Below, piece by piece: positions 24,058 through 31,999 of a stretch of 64,000 nucleotides of DNA; within the stretch, counting starts at the first letter, position 1; every line of letters begins with the position of its first letter. The notes under the pieces are model-generated. The model ran no database searches and had not been told where the DNA came from. It was given only the letters and a program-made list of their open reading frames with translations. The position numbers and the translations under genes are program-made. The stretch is from an uncultured Flavobacteriales bacterium (GTDB taxonomy: Bacteria; Bacteroidota; Bacteroidia; Flavobacteriales_E; Vicingaceae). The stretch is taken from the NCBI GenBank assembly GCA_905479325.1, contig CAJQLW010000007.1:1-64000 (forward strand), read 5' to 3'.

Positions 24058-27000
24058 TTAGTTTTTCACGACTCTTGTCACTTCAACCCTATCATTGTAG
24101 GTAAGCTTGAGTATATATACTCCGTTCTTACCTTCAATTGGTAAAGAAATTAAAGTGCTATTTTGAAACAAATTGGACTGAACTAACTGTCCTTTCACAT
24201 CGAATAATTCAACTAAGGTACGTTGAGATAACACACCTAAATCAATGGTTACAATATCGTTCGTTGGGTTTGGATAAACTTTTACTTTATGTTTATCTTC
24301 GTTCAAATCAGCTAACCCAACTGTGTTTATAACAACACAATTAGAGGTATCTAAACAATTGCCGCGACTAACTTCAACGGCATAACTTCCGTTTTGCTGA
24401 GCGGTAAAAACTCTTCCCGTTTCTCCAGTTATGGGAGTATTGCCATTATTACAATCGAGCCATTGGTAGGTAGCGTTGGCTTGTGTTGCTGTTAAAACAA
24501 AACCATTTTGTTGCACCGCTATAGAAATGTTGGTAATCGTTAAATCTAGTCGTACAGTTGAATCACAACCCGAAACCGATTGAAAAGTAGTATCGTACAA
24601 TCCCGTTGCATTGTACACCCTGTTTGTCGAAGTCCACAAATACGAATTACAAGCTGAAACAAAAGCCGTTGAACTTGTAGTATTATTAATGGTAACATCC
24701 AAGGTAAGAACGCTGTCACAACCTACGCTGTTGGTTAATACCTGGGTGTAAATGGCAGTTTGAGTAATTAATTGTCCATTAATTGTGATTGAATCGCAAG
24801 CGCTAATCACTACTCTATTGTGCGTAGAATCACGCACGGTTAAGTTTAGCGTGATCAAACTATCGCAGCCATTTGTGGTTGAAAGTGTATCGAAATAAGT
24901 ACCTGAGGAAGTGAGAAGTTGCCCATTCCAATTGAATTGATTACAAACATCTACTGTTTGACTTGATTGCACACTTTGGTAAATAGTTAAGTCCAATTCA
25001 ATAATGCTATCGCAATTCAAACTATTCGAAATGGTATCTCTGTAAATTCCGGTTTGAAAGATGGTATTCCCTCTCCAAACAAAAGAATCACACGCAACAA
25101 TAGTTGTAAAAGAATTTGAGGTAGGTGAAATTGTCAAATCCAACACAGCAATTGAATCACAACCTTTTGTTGTTCGTAGCGTATCGGCATAAATTCCTGA
25201 ACTAAAATAAGTCAATCCAGTTCTTGCCCAAACAAAAGAATCGCATGCTTGAATAGGTATGGTTTGATTAACAGAATTATGGATGGTTAAATTTACATTG
25301 ATGGTGCTATCGCAGCCTTTTGCATTGGTTATGGTTTGTACATAGTTACCTGAGCTATAAAAGCTTTGTCCGTTTAGCACTAAACTATCACAACTTGTAA
25401 GGTTCAAATTACTTAAAGTAGCTTGGTTAATAGTTAAATCAAGGTATACCGTACTGTCGCAAGCGGCAGCATTCTGAAAGGTTCTTGTATAGAGTCCTGA
25501 ATTGGAATAAAAGACACCTCTATACAGGTAACTACCACAATTGGTTATAACTAAGGTATCTGAATTGTCACAATCTTCGGTGGTAAACGACCAAACTGCA
25601 GACCAAGGCGAATTACCAGAATTGTTTGTTGAACGCACTCTCCAGTAATACGTTGTGTTATTTTCTCTTCTTGAAAGTGTCCAATTTGAAGAATTTCGAT
25701 TGCCAACACCTGTTGTCGCATTAAAATTATTTACCGTATCCAACTGAACTTGGTATCCGGTTGCGTTTGTATCGTCTGTCCAATCTAGCACCAAGTTTCT
25801 TCTTTGAACGTTTGTTGCCCCGTTTGCCGGAAAGAGCAACGTGGGAGCATTGGGCAGTAAAAAGGCAGTCGAAAACTTTCTAATAGTTCCCCAACCGCTT
25901 GTATCAATTGCCGAAACTGCCGCAACTCTCCAATAATAATCTTGACCATATCTCAGGTTGGTAATGTTAGCTCTTGTGCCTTGAGCACCAATTGGCGATA
26001 TGCCTGCAGTATTTCCAACAATAATATTTGGACTGTTAAAAAGTGGATTCTCGTCTACTTCATAAATGTAATGTGTCCCATCGAACCTTGCCCCCCAAGA
26101 AATGCTAACTGTGTTTGATAAATTAGAGGCATTATTTACCGGAAACGAAAGATTAACATGGTCAAATGTTGTGAAATTTCTTATGTCAGACCACTCTGAA
26201 GTATCAATAGTTGTTGTTGCTTTTACCCGCCAGTAATACGTAGTTCCGTATCTTAGTAATGGAGCATTTCCCTGAGAGGTGATTCCTGTAAAAGCTGCTG
26301 AAAAGAATAAAGGAGAGTTAAAAGTTGCATTGGTATCTAACTCATAAATATAACCATTACTACCAGTTAAGCTACTCCAATCTAATGTTGGCCGAATTGA
26401 GGTTAGCGTTGAATTGTTAGTTGGAGCCGTTAAAGCGACATTGCCCCTAGTTGTAAAACTTCGAACGGGAGACCAACCGGAGGTATCATTTATAGTAAAT
26501 GCCGCTACTCTCCAATAGTAAGTCGTTCCATAATTTAAATTCGAAACTGTTGCTTGAGAGACATTATTAGTAGTGCCAACATTCCGTAAAAGAGGAGAAT
26601 TAAAAGCAAGTGTTGAGTCCAACTCATAGATGTAACCGATGATCCCAGGAATTCCTCCCCAGTCAAGATTCGTTTGAACTGCAAACAATGTTGCATTATC
26701 ATTAGGAGAAACTAAGATTACATTATCTCTCGTTGTAAAACTGAAAGTGGATGACCATTGAGTTGTATCATTTAATGATTTAGCAGCAACCCGCCAAAAA
26801 TAGGTAGTTCCAAAACGAAGGTTGTTCACCGTTGCTTGAGAACTGTTAGCCGTGAAGCTATTTGTTGATAAAGCCGGTGAATTAAACGTAATCACTGTAT
26901 CAATTTCATAAATGTAGCCTGCATTGCCTACAATACCCTGCCAGTCCAACAGCTCCGTTACATTTTGATTAACAGAACCATTTGATGGATTAGAAAGTGA

Positions 27001-28206
27001 TAGTTGATCTAACGTTAAAAAACTGTACACCACCGACCAAGCTGATGTATCAGAAACTGTTTTCACAGCGACTCGCCAATAATAGGTTGTGCCAAATCTC
27101 AAATTATTTACTGTAGCTTGCGAAGTATTTGAAGTAAAACTATTTTGTTGAAGCGCAGGAGAATTAAAACTCGCAACTGTATCAATTTCGTAGATGTACC
27201 CATTATTTCCTCCTACAAAAGACCAATCCAATGTTTCACTTATATCTTGATTGGTTGAGTTGTTCGAAGGGCTCACCAAGCTAACTTGATCTGTTGTGGT
27301 AAATCGATAAATGGTAGACCATTGCGATGTATCTGAAGGTGTTTTAATCGCTACTCTCCAAAAGTAAGTTGTTCCAAACCTCAAATTGCTAACCGTTGCT
27401 TGAGAAGTATTTGTTGCCGAATTTACTATTCTTAAAAGAGGTGAATTAAAGTTGATTGTACTGTCTATTTGATAAATATAACCTGTATTTCCAGTGACCG
27501 CACCCCAATCTAAATTTAATTCCGCGTCGCGATTGGTAGATCCGTTAGTTGGAGAAACTAACACCGGCGAAGCGATGGTTTGAAAGGAACGAATAAACGA
27601 CCAATCTGATGTGTCAGAAGAAGTTGCTGCAGCTACTCTCCAATAATATGTTCTGTTGAAGCGTAAATCGCTAACCGTTACATTCGAGGTATTGGTGGAT
27701 GTTGCCCCGCTGATCTTTAATGCTGAATTGAAATTAAGTGTTGTATCAACTTCGTATAAAAAGAATTGTGCACCACTAAGTAAAGCCCAATCTAAATTGA
27801 TGGTTGGGTTTATATTGGATTCATTATTTAACGGACGAACCAAAACAGGCTCGTTGATGGTTGTGAAGCTTCTGGTAACGGACCAAACAGAAGTGTCAAC
27901 ACTTGAAATTGTTGCAACCCTCCAATAATACGTTTGACCGAAAAGTAGGTTTGATACTAAGTTGTTTGAGCTATTTCTGCCAGATGTGCCACTTAATTTT
28001 AAGGAAGAATTAAAGCTAGACGTAATATCAATTTCATAAATGTAGCCTTGATTGTTGCTAACTGCAGACCAATCAAGAATTACGCTAACAAAAACATTCC
28101 CTGCTCCGTTTGCAGGTGTAACAAGACTAGGTGGATTTATACTTTGACCAACTACATTCCATGTCGCCATTAAAAAAGTAAAAAATAGTAGAGTATACTT
28201 TTTCAT
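24058..28206 (-). CDS. Large modular T9SS-secreted surface protein
   Basis: A 1382-residue secreted protein. The signal peptide (MKKYTLLFFTFLMATWNVVGQ) is followed by nine tandem fibronectin-III-like modules of about 94 residues, each with LDW near its start, GYIYEID, FNSP, a RFGTTYYWRVA core and a closing SFTT. Then come seven modules of about 50 residues with paired ACDS and CDSxxxLDLTI motifs, a short beta domain, and a T9SS type-A tail (KVYPNPTNDIVTIDLG to VTRVVKN). This is the build of an adhesin or stalk displayed on or released from the surface. No catalytic domain is recognised. Its ATG directly abuts the TAA of the small upstream gene (TAAATG), so the two are coupled. Confidence 0.85.
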   Translation of the reverse strand: MKKYTLLFFTFLMATWNVVGQSINPPSLVTPANGAGNVFVSVILDWSAVSNNQGYIYEIDITSSFNSSLKLSGTSGRNSSNNLVSNLLFGQTYYWRVATISSVDTSVWSVTRSFTTINEPVLVRPLNNESNINPTINLDWALLSGAQFFLYEVDTTLNFNSALKISGATSTNTSNVTVSDLRFNRTYYWRVAAATSSDTSDWSFIRSFQTIASPVLVSPTNGSTNRDAELNLDWGAVTGNTGYIYQIDSTINFNSPLLRIVNSATNTSQATVSNLRFGTTYFWRVAIKTPSDTSQWSTIYRFTTTDQVSLVSPSNNSTNQDISETLDWSFVGGNNGYIYEIDTVASFNSPALQQNSFTSNTSQATVNNLRFGTTYYWRVAVKTVSDTSAWSVVYSFLTLDQLSLSNPSNGSVNQNVTELLDWQGIVGNAGYIYEIDTVITFNSPALSTNSFTANSSQATVNNLRFGTTYFWRVAAKSLNDTTQWSSTFSFTTRDNVILVSPNDNATLFAVQTNLDWGGIPGIIGYIYELDSTLAFNSPLLRNVGTTNNVSQATVSNLNYGTTYYWRVAAFTINDTSGWSPVRSFTTRGNVALTAPTNNSTLTSIRPTLDWSSLTGSNGYIYELDTNATFNSPLFFSAAFTGITSQGNAPLLRYGTTYYWRVKATTTIDTSEWSDIRNFTTFDHVNLSFPVNNASNLSNTVSISWGARFDGTHYIYEVDENPLFNSPNIIVGNTAGISPIGAQGTRANITNLRYGQDYYWRVAAVSAIDTSGWGTIRKFSTAFLLPNAPTLLFPANGATNVQRRNLVLDWTDDTNATGYQVQLDTVNNFNATTGVGNRNSSNWTLSRRENNTTYYWRVRSTNNSGNSPWSAVWSFTTEDCDNSDTLVITNCGSYLYRGVFYSNSGLYTRTFQNAAACDSTVYLDLTINQATLSNLNLTSCDSLVLNGQSFYSSGNYVQTITNAKGCDSTINVNLTIHNSVNQTIPIQACDSFVWARTGLTYFSSGIYADTLRTTKGCDSIAVLDLTISPTSNSFTTIVACDSFVWRGNTIFQTGIYRDTISNSLNCDSIIELDLTIYQSVQSSQTVDVCNQFNWNGQLLTSSGTYFDTLSTTNGCDSLITLNLTVRDSTHNRVVISACDSITINGQLITQTAIYTQVLTNSVGCDSVLTLDVTINNTTSSTAFVSACNSYLWTSTNRVYNATGLYDTTFQSVSGCDSTVRLDLTITNISIAVQQNGFVLTATQANATYQWLDCNNGNTPITGETGRVFTAQQNGSYAVEVSRGNCLDTSNCVVINTVGLADLNEDKHKVKVYPNPTNDIVTIDLGVLSQRTLVELFDVKGQLVQSNLFQNSTLISLPIEGKNGVYILKLTYNDRVEVTRVVKN
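24530..25575 (-). repeat. Seven tandem CDS-motif modules (coding)
   Basis: Within the surface protein, seven repeats of about 50 residues each open with a (V/I)xACDS-like motif and close with GCDSxxxLDLTI. The paired cysteines probably form a disulfide in each module. Boundaries are approximate. Confidence 0.7.
25580..28140 (-). repeat. Nine tandem fibronectin-III-like modules (coding)
   Basis: Nine repeats of about 94 residues with the YYWRVA core. Modules 3 to 6 are most alike (shared NNLRFGTTYYWRVA and TSQATV), which points to duplication inside the gene. Modules 8 and 9 are the most diverged. Boundaries are approximate. Confidence 0.75.
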
Positions 28207-28437
28207 TTAAACTGATTTTAAAAAAGAGTTAAATTCATTTTCTGTAATGTTATCCCAATACAGTGAATTCGCCTCTAACATATCGGCTATAAACACTCTA
28301 TCAGGTAATATAGTTGCTTCTATTTCTATTTTCTCCCACTTATTGGTCATCCTTTTCCATTCAATAAAGCGCTCGTTACTTTCTATTTTAAAGTAACTTA
28401 AATTGTTTTTATACTTTCGAAATTGAGGAAACTGCAT
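28207..28437 (-). CDS. Small conserved-type protein of unknown function
   Basis: A 76-residue protein (MQFPQFRKYKNNLSYFKIES to NEFNSFLKSV) with no signal peptide, no membrane segment and no motif I can name. It is rich in aromatic, Asn and Glu residues and looks like a small folded cytosolic protein. Its TAA stop is immediately followed by the ATG of the large T9SS surface protein, so translation of the two is likely coupled. The link may be positional only. It is divergent from the RprX-like kinase, and the 84 bases between them hold promoters for both. Confidence 0.6.
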   Translation of the reverse strand: MQFPQFRKYKNNLSYFKIESNERFIEWKRMTNKWEKIEIEATILPDRVFIADMLEANSLYWDNITENEFNSFLKSV

Positions 28438-28479
28438 GGCGCAAAATTGAACATAGATTTTGTTAATTTCCAGTTAACC

Positions 28480-28512
28480 TTGCGGAATAAGTAGAAAAAG
28501 AATTTATCTTCG
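28480..28512 (+). promoter_or_regulatory. Putative promoter of the RprXY-like operon
   Basis: TTG at 28480-28482, a 22-base spacer and TATCTTCG at 28505-28512 (one mismatch to TAnnTTTG), 10 bases before the kinase ATG. Confidence 0.4.
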
Positions 28513-28521
28513 CTTTAGATT

Positions 28522-29814
28522 ATGAATCGTAAAACAATTCGCCTCATTATTTTCTTTGCCGTTTTTACCATTATTGGGATTTTTTCGTTCCAATACTCAT
28601 GGGTGAGGAAAGCGTTTAGTCTTCAAGAAAAGCAATTCAATGAAAGAGTTCATGTAGCTCTTTCGAGTGTAGTTGGCGAAGTGCAACGGTTGAATAAAGA
28701 CTCTTCGGCCATTTACGAGCCGGTGAAGCAAATTTCTTCGAATTACTTTTTGGCTTCTACGAACGACACCTTGCACCCTTACGTACTACAAAATCTACTT
28801 GTTACGGAGTTTAAAAACCACAATTTAATTACCGATTTTGAGTATGTTTTGTACGACTGCTTCACCGATTCAATCGTTTTTGGTGATTTTGTTGAAATAA
28901 AAACAGAAGCTAAGAATTTAGTTTATGAAATTTCAGAAAAGGATAAGTGGAACCAAGCATCTCATTATTTTGGAGTTTACTTTCCGAGCAAAGAAGCAAT
29001 ACTGGTCGACCAAATGGGAATTTGGATTGTTTCGACTGTTTTTCTATTACTTGTTGTTGTTTTCTTTAGTTATACCATTTGGGTGATTTTAAAACAGAAA
29101 AAGCTTTCTGAAATTAGAACAGATTTCATCAACAACATGACCCATGAGTTAAAAACTCCAATTTCAACTATTTCGCTATCTACTGAGGTTTTAACCAACC
29201 CGAATATAACCAAAGACCCAGAACGGCTAAAGAACTACGCCAACATTATAAAAGAGGAGACCGAGCGACTCCGAATGCAAGTAGATAAGGTACTTCAAAT
29301 GGCTTCATTGGATAAAAACCGTTTAACCTTAGACATGGAAAACGTTAATATTCATGAAATAATAAAGAAAACTGTTGAAGGTTTCGAATTAATTTTAGAT
29401 TCAAGCGAAGGAAAGATTGACATGAATTTGAAAGCTAGCAACCCAATTATTAGAGGTGATAAAATGCACCTTACAAATATTTTTTTCAATCTCATTGACA
29501 ATGCAATTAAATACTCAAAAAATAATCCACGAATTGATATATCTACTGTCGATCATAAAAATGGCATTCACATTCGAGTTCGTGACAATGGAATTGGAAT
29601 GAACAGGGAGCAACAAAAACATGTATTTGAAAACTTTTACAGAGTGCCAACAAATGATAGGCACGACGTGAAAGGTTTTGGCATTGGACTAAACTATGTG
29701 ATGAAAATGGTTAAAAAACACCATGGAAAAATTCAATTAAAAAGCGAATTAGGGTCAGGTTCAACCTTTAGAATTTACTTTTCAAATAAGAAAAATGGAC
29801 GGAAAAAAGATTAA
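28522..29814 (+). CDS. Sensor histidine kinase, RprX-like
   Basis: A 430-residue kinase with TM1 (about 7-27), a periplasmic sensor of about 140 residues, TM2 (about 170-192), then directly HisKA without an obvious HAMP domain. The phosphoacceptor histidine is in NNMTHELKTPISTISLSTEVL. The ATPase domain has NLIDNAIKYSK, DNGIGM and KGFGIGLNYVMKMVKKHHG. This is the architecture of Bacteroidota RprX-type kinases. The downstream regulator gene overlaps it by 20 bases. The stimulus is unknown; in Bacteroides, RprXY has been tied to tetracycline and stress responses. Confidence 0.88.
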   Translation: MNRKTIRLIIFFAVFTIIGIFSFQYSWVRKAFSLQEKQFNERVHVALSSVVGEVQRLNKDSSAIYEPVKQISSNYFLASTNDTLHPYVLQNLLVTEFKNHNLITDFEYVLYDCFTDSIVFGDFVEIKTEAKNLVYEISEKDKWNQASHYFGVYFPSKEAILVDQMGIWIVSTVFLLLVVVFFSYTIWVILKQKKLSEIRTDFINNMTHELKTPISTISLSTEVLTNPNITKDPERLKNYANIIKEETERLRMQVDKVLQMASLDKNRLTLDMENVNIHEIIKKTVEGFELILDSSEGKIDMNLKASNPIIRGDKMHLTNIFFNLIDNAIKYSKNNPRIDISTVDHKNGIHIRVRDNGIGMNREQQKHVFENFYRVPTNDRHDVKGFGIGLNYVMKMVKKHHGKIQLKSELGSGSTFRIYFSNKKNGRKKD

Positions 29815-30496
29815 CCTACTTTTTGTTGAAGACGACGAAAACCTTGGTTTTGTAATCAAAGACCAACTTCAAATGGCCGACTACAATGTTACTTGGGCAA
29901 AAAACGGAGCCGAAGGACTAAAATTAGCACTCACCACTGATTATGAAATTGCTATTTTAGATGTGATGTTGCCAAAATTAAATGGTTTCGAATTGGCTGA
30001 AGAATTGGTGCAGCAAAAGCCTGAATTGCCTTTCTTGTTTCTCACCGCAAAGTCAATGCTAGAAGACAAGGTGAAAGGATTAAAACTAGGTAAAGATTAT
30101 TTAACCAAACCTTTTGATTTTAAAGAATTAGAACTTCGATTGGATAATATCTTAACCCACTATCAAAGGTTCCCAAAGGAGCAAGAACAAGCTAAAGAAG
30201 TTATTTTCATTATTGGTGAATATAAATTTGATTACGTAAATCAATACCTAAGTTTTAATGAAAATGAGCAAAAACTAACTAAAAAAGAAGCTGATTTACT
30301 TCGTTTATTATGTCTCCATAAAAATGAGGTAATGAACAGAGAGCTAGCACTGAAAACAATTTGGGGCAGCGATGATTATTTTAATGGAAGAAGTATGGAT
30401 GTTTTCATCTCTAGAATAAGAAAATATTTAAAGGACGATGCAAATATTCAAATTATAAATATTCACGGTGTAGGCTTTAAGTTGGCCTTGAGATAG
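29795..30496 (+). CDS. OmpR-family response regulator, RprY-like
   Basis: A 233-residue regulator with a receiver domain (acidic pocket FVEDDE, phosphoacceptor D56 in AILDVMLP, switch threonine in FLTAKS, lysine in LTKPF) and a winged-helix DNA-binding domain (LTKKEADLLRLLCLHKNEV, GRSMDVFISRIRKYL, IHGVGFKL). It overlaps the kinase gene by 20 bases and must be translated by reinitiation or coupling. Its target sites are not known. The TTAAG direct repeats elsewhere in the window are assigned to the other regulator because they flank that operon. Confidence 0.9.
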   Translation: MDGKKINLLFVEDDENLGFVIKDQLQMADYNVTWAKNGAEGLKLALTTDYEIAILDVMLPKLNGFELAEELVQQKPELPFLFLTAKSMLEDKVKGLKLGKDYLTKPFDFKELELRLDNILTHYQRFPKEQEQAKEVIFIIGEYKFDYVNQYLSFNENEQKLTKKEADLLRLLCLHKNEVMNRELALKTIWGSDDYFNGRSMDVFISRIRKYLKDDANIQIINIHGVGFKLALR

Positions 30497-30514
30497 AATT
30501 AGAAGTTATATTTG
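30488..30514 (+). promoter_or_regulatory. Putative promoter of the acyltransferase gene
   Basis: TTG at 30488-30490 overlaps the end of the regulator gene. After a 16-base spacer comes TATATTTG at 30507-30514. The box starts exactly 12 bases before the ATG, so the message would be leaderless or nearly so. Confidence 0.45.
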
Positions 30515-30518
30515 TTTT

Positions 30519-31061
30519 ATGAAATTATTAGCAAGGTTTATTTTTTGGTTATCGGGCTGGAAAGTTGTTGGAAAAAACCCAAAAGCAGTAAAAAAATTGG
30601 TCATGATTGCTGCACCTCATACCTCTAATTGGGATTTACTGTATGCAAGAGCAGCTTTTTACCTTATGGATATTCCTGTGAAGTATACCATTAAAAAAGA
30701 ACTCTTTTTCTTTCCACTAGGTTGGCTGTTAAAAGCTCTTGGAGGTATACCAATCGATAGAAAATCAAAAGGAAGAATGGTAGATAAAATGGCTGCCCTT
30801 TACGACAACTACGATGAATTTTGCATTATGATTACCCCTGAAGGTACTAGAAGCTACTCTCCTGAGTGGAAAAAAGGCTTTTATTACATAGCTCAACAAG
30901 TAAACATACCGATTGCACTTGGTTATTTAGATTACAAGAAAAAAGAAGCCGGTGTGGGTCCCTTAATCACTCCTTCAGGCAATTATGAAAAAGACTTACA
31001 AGAAATTCAGTCATTCTATAAAAAAATTACCCCAAAGTTTCCAAGTCAGGGAGTACTGTAA
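30519..31061 (+). CDS. 1-acyl-sn-glycerol-3-phosphate acyltransferase family protein
   Basis: A 180-residue membrane-associated acyltransferase of the PlsC superfamily. The catalytic HX4D motif is H34-TSNW-D39, the substrate-phosphate motif is P-E-G-T-R at 107-111, and IPIDRKSKG matches the third block. It lacks an extended C-terminal domain and is shorter than PlsC proper (about 240 residues), like the short Bacteroidota paralogues that acylate lysophospholipids or other lipids. Probably at the cytoplasmic face of the inner membrane. It sits 22 bases behind the rprY-like gene but has its own promoter-like box. Confidence 0.82.
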   Translation: MKLLARFIFWLSGWKVVGKNPKAVKKLVMIAAPHTSNWDLLYARAAFYLMDIPVKYTIKKELFFFPLGWLLKALGGIPIDRKSKGRMVDKMAALYDNYDEFCIMITPEGTRSYSPEWKKGFYYIAQQVNIPIALGYLDYKKKEAGVGPLITPSGNYEKDLQEIQSFYKKITPKFPSQGVL

Positions 31062-31174
31062 ATTGTAACAACTTATTTAATCATTTACACAACCCAACTT
31101 CAACAGATTATCCTTTTTAGTTTTAACAATTTCTTATTCTTAGAAAAAGAAAAAACTAATTACATTAGTAGCTT

Positions 31175-31999
31175 ATGAAAATTAGCTTACTAATTATCTT
31201 TACCGTTTTGATAACGAGCATCTTTTACGCTCAAAACGAAGGTGTATCGGGTGCTAGAGCTTATGGTTTAGCAGGTACATCAAGCTTGCAAAGCGACTTG
31301 TGGAGCACCAACAATAATCCTGCAGGGCTAGCAGGTTTAAAAAAATGGCAAGCTGGAGTGTCTTATGAAAACCAGTTTTTACTTTCAGAATTATCCAACA
31401 AAACTGCAATTGTTACAATGCCGGTAGCCAACGGATCCTTCGGTTTAAGCTTAAATCAATTCGGGTACAGTTCCTTCAACGAGAATCGAATCGGGTTGTC
31501 CTATGGACAGCAGTTGGGGAAAAACATTTCAATGGGTATTCAACTCAATTACCTTTCCACGCAAATTGGTGATGGCTATGGTAAAACCAACGCTCTCAGT
31601 GGAAACATTGGTTTGCTAGCCAACATTAACAGGGAGTTAAGCCTTTCTGCAATGGTTATTAATCCTAACCGAGCTAAATTGGCAGAATTTACCGATGAGC
31701 GCTTCCCTACTCTACTTAAATTGGGGCTTCAGTATAAATTCTCTGAAAAAGTAAGCGCATACACAGAGGTTGCAAAAGACATTGATTTTGATGCAAATGT
31801 TATACTAGCAGTTGAATATAAAGCATTAGATAAAATATATTTTAGAGCAGGTTATGCAACGAATCCTGCACTTAGTAGCTTTGGTTTTGGTCTAAATTTG
31901 GAAAAGTTCAAACTTGATTTTGCTTCTGGATTCGACTCAAACATAGGTTTTAGTCCGCAAGTTTCTTTGTCCTACTCACCTTCTTTTAGTGCGCCATGA
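31175..31999 (+). CDS. PorV/FadL-like outer-membrane beta-barrel protein
   Basis: A 274-residue exported barrel. The signal peptide (MKISLLIIFTVLITSIFYAQ) is followed by the N-terminal pattern of the PorV/PorQ/FadL-like family (ARAYGLAGTSSLQSDLWSTNNNPAGLAGL) and then alternating amphipathic strands ending in an aromatic-containing strand. It is shorter than true PorV (about 390 residues), so a role as a T9SS shuttle is not claimed. Its stop overlaps the next start in ATGA, which couples it to the helix-hairpin-helix barrel protein. The pair probably acts together at the outer membrane. Confidence 0.7.
   Translation: MKISLLIIFTVLITSIFYAQNEGVSGARAYGLAGTSSLQSDLWSTNNNPAGLAGLKKWQAGVSYENQFLLSELSNKTAIVTMPVANGSFGLSLNQFGYSSFNENRIGLSYGQQLGKNISMGIQLNYLSTQIGDGYGKTNALSGNIGLLANINRELSLSAMVINPNRAKLAEFTDERFPTLLKLGLQYKFSEKVSAYTEVAKDIDFDANVILAVEYKALDKIYFRAGYATNPALSSFGFGLNLEKFKLDFASGFDSNIGFSPQVSLSYSPSFSAP

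Noticed and set aside
25580-28140. Tandem repeats considered as a CRISPR or satellite array
   Set aside because: The period is about 282 bases, the frame is preserved and the encoded modules are FnIII-like, so these are protein repeats.
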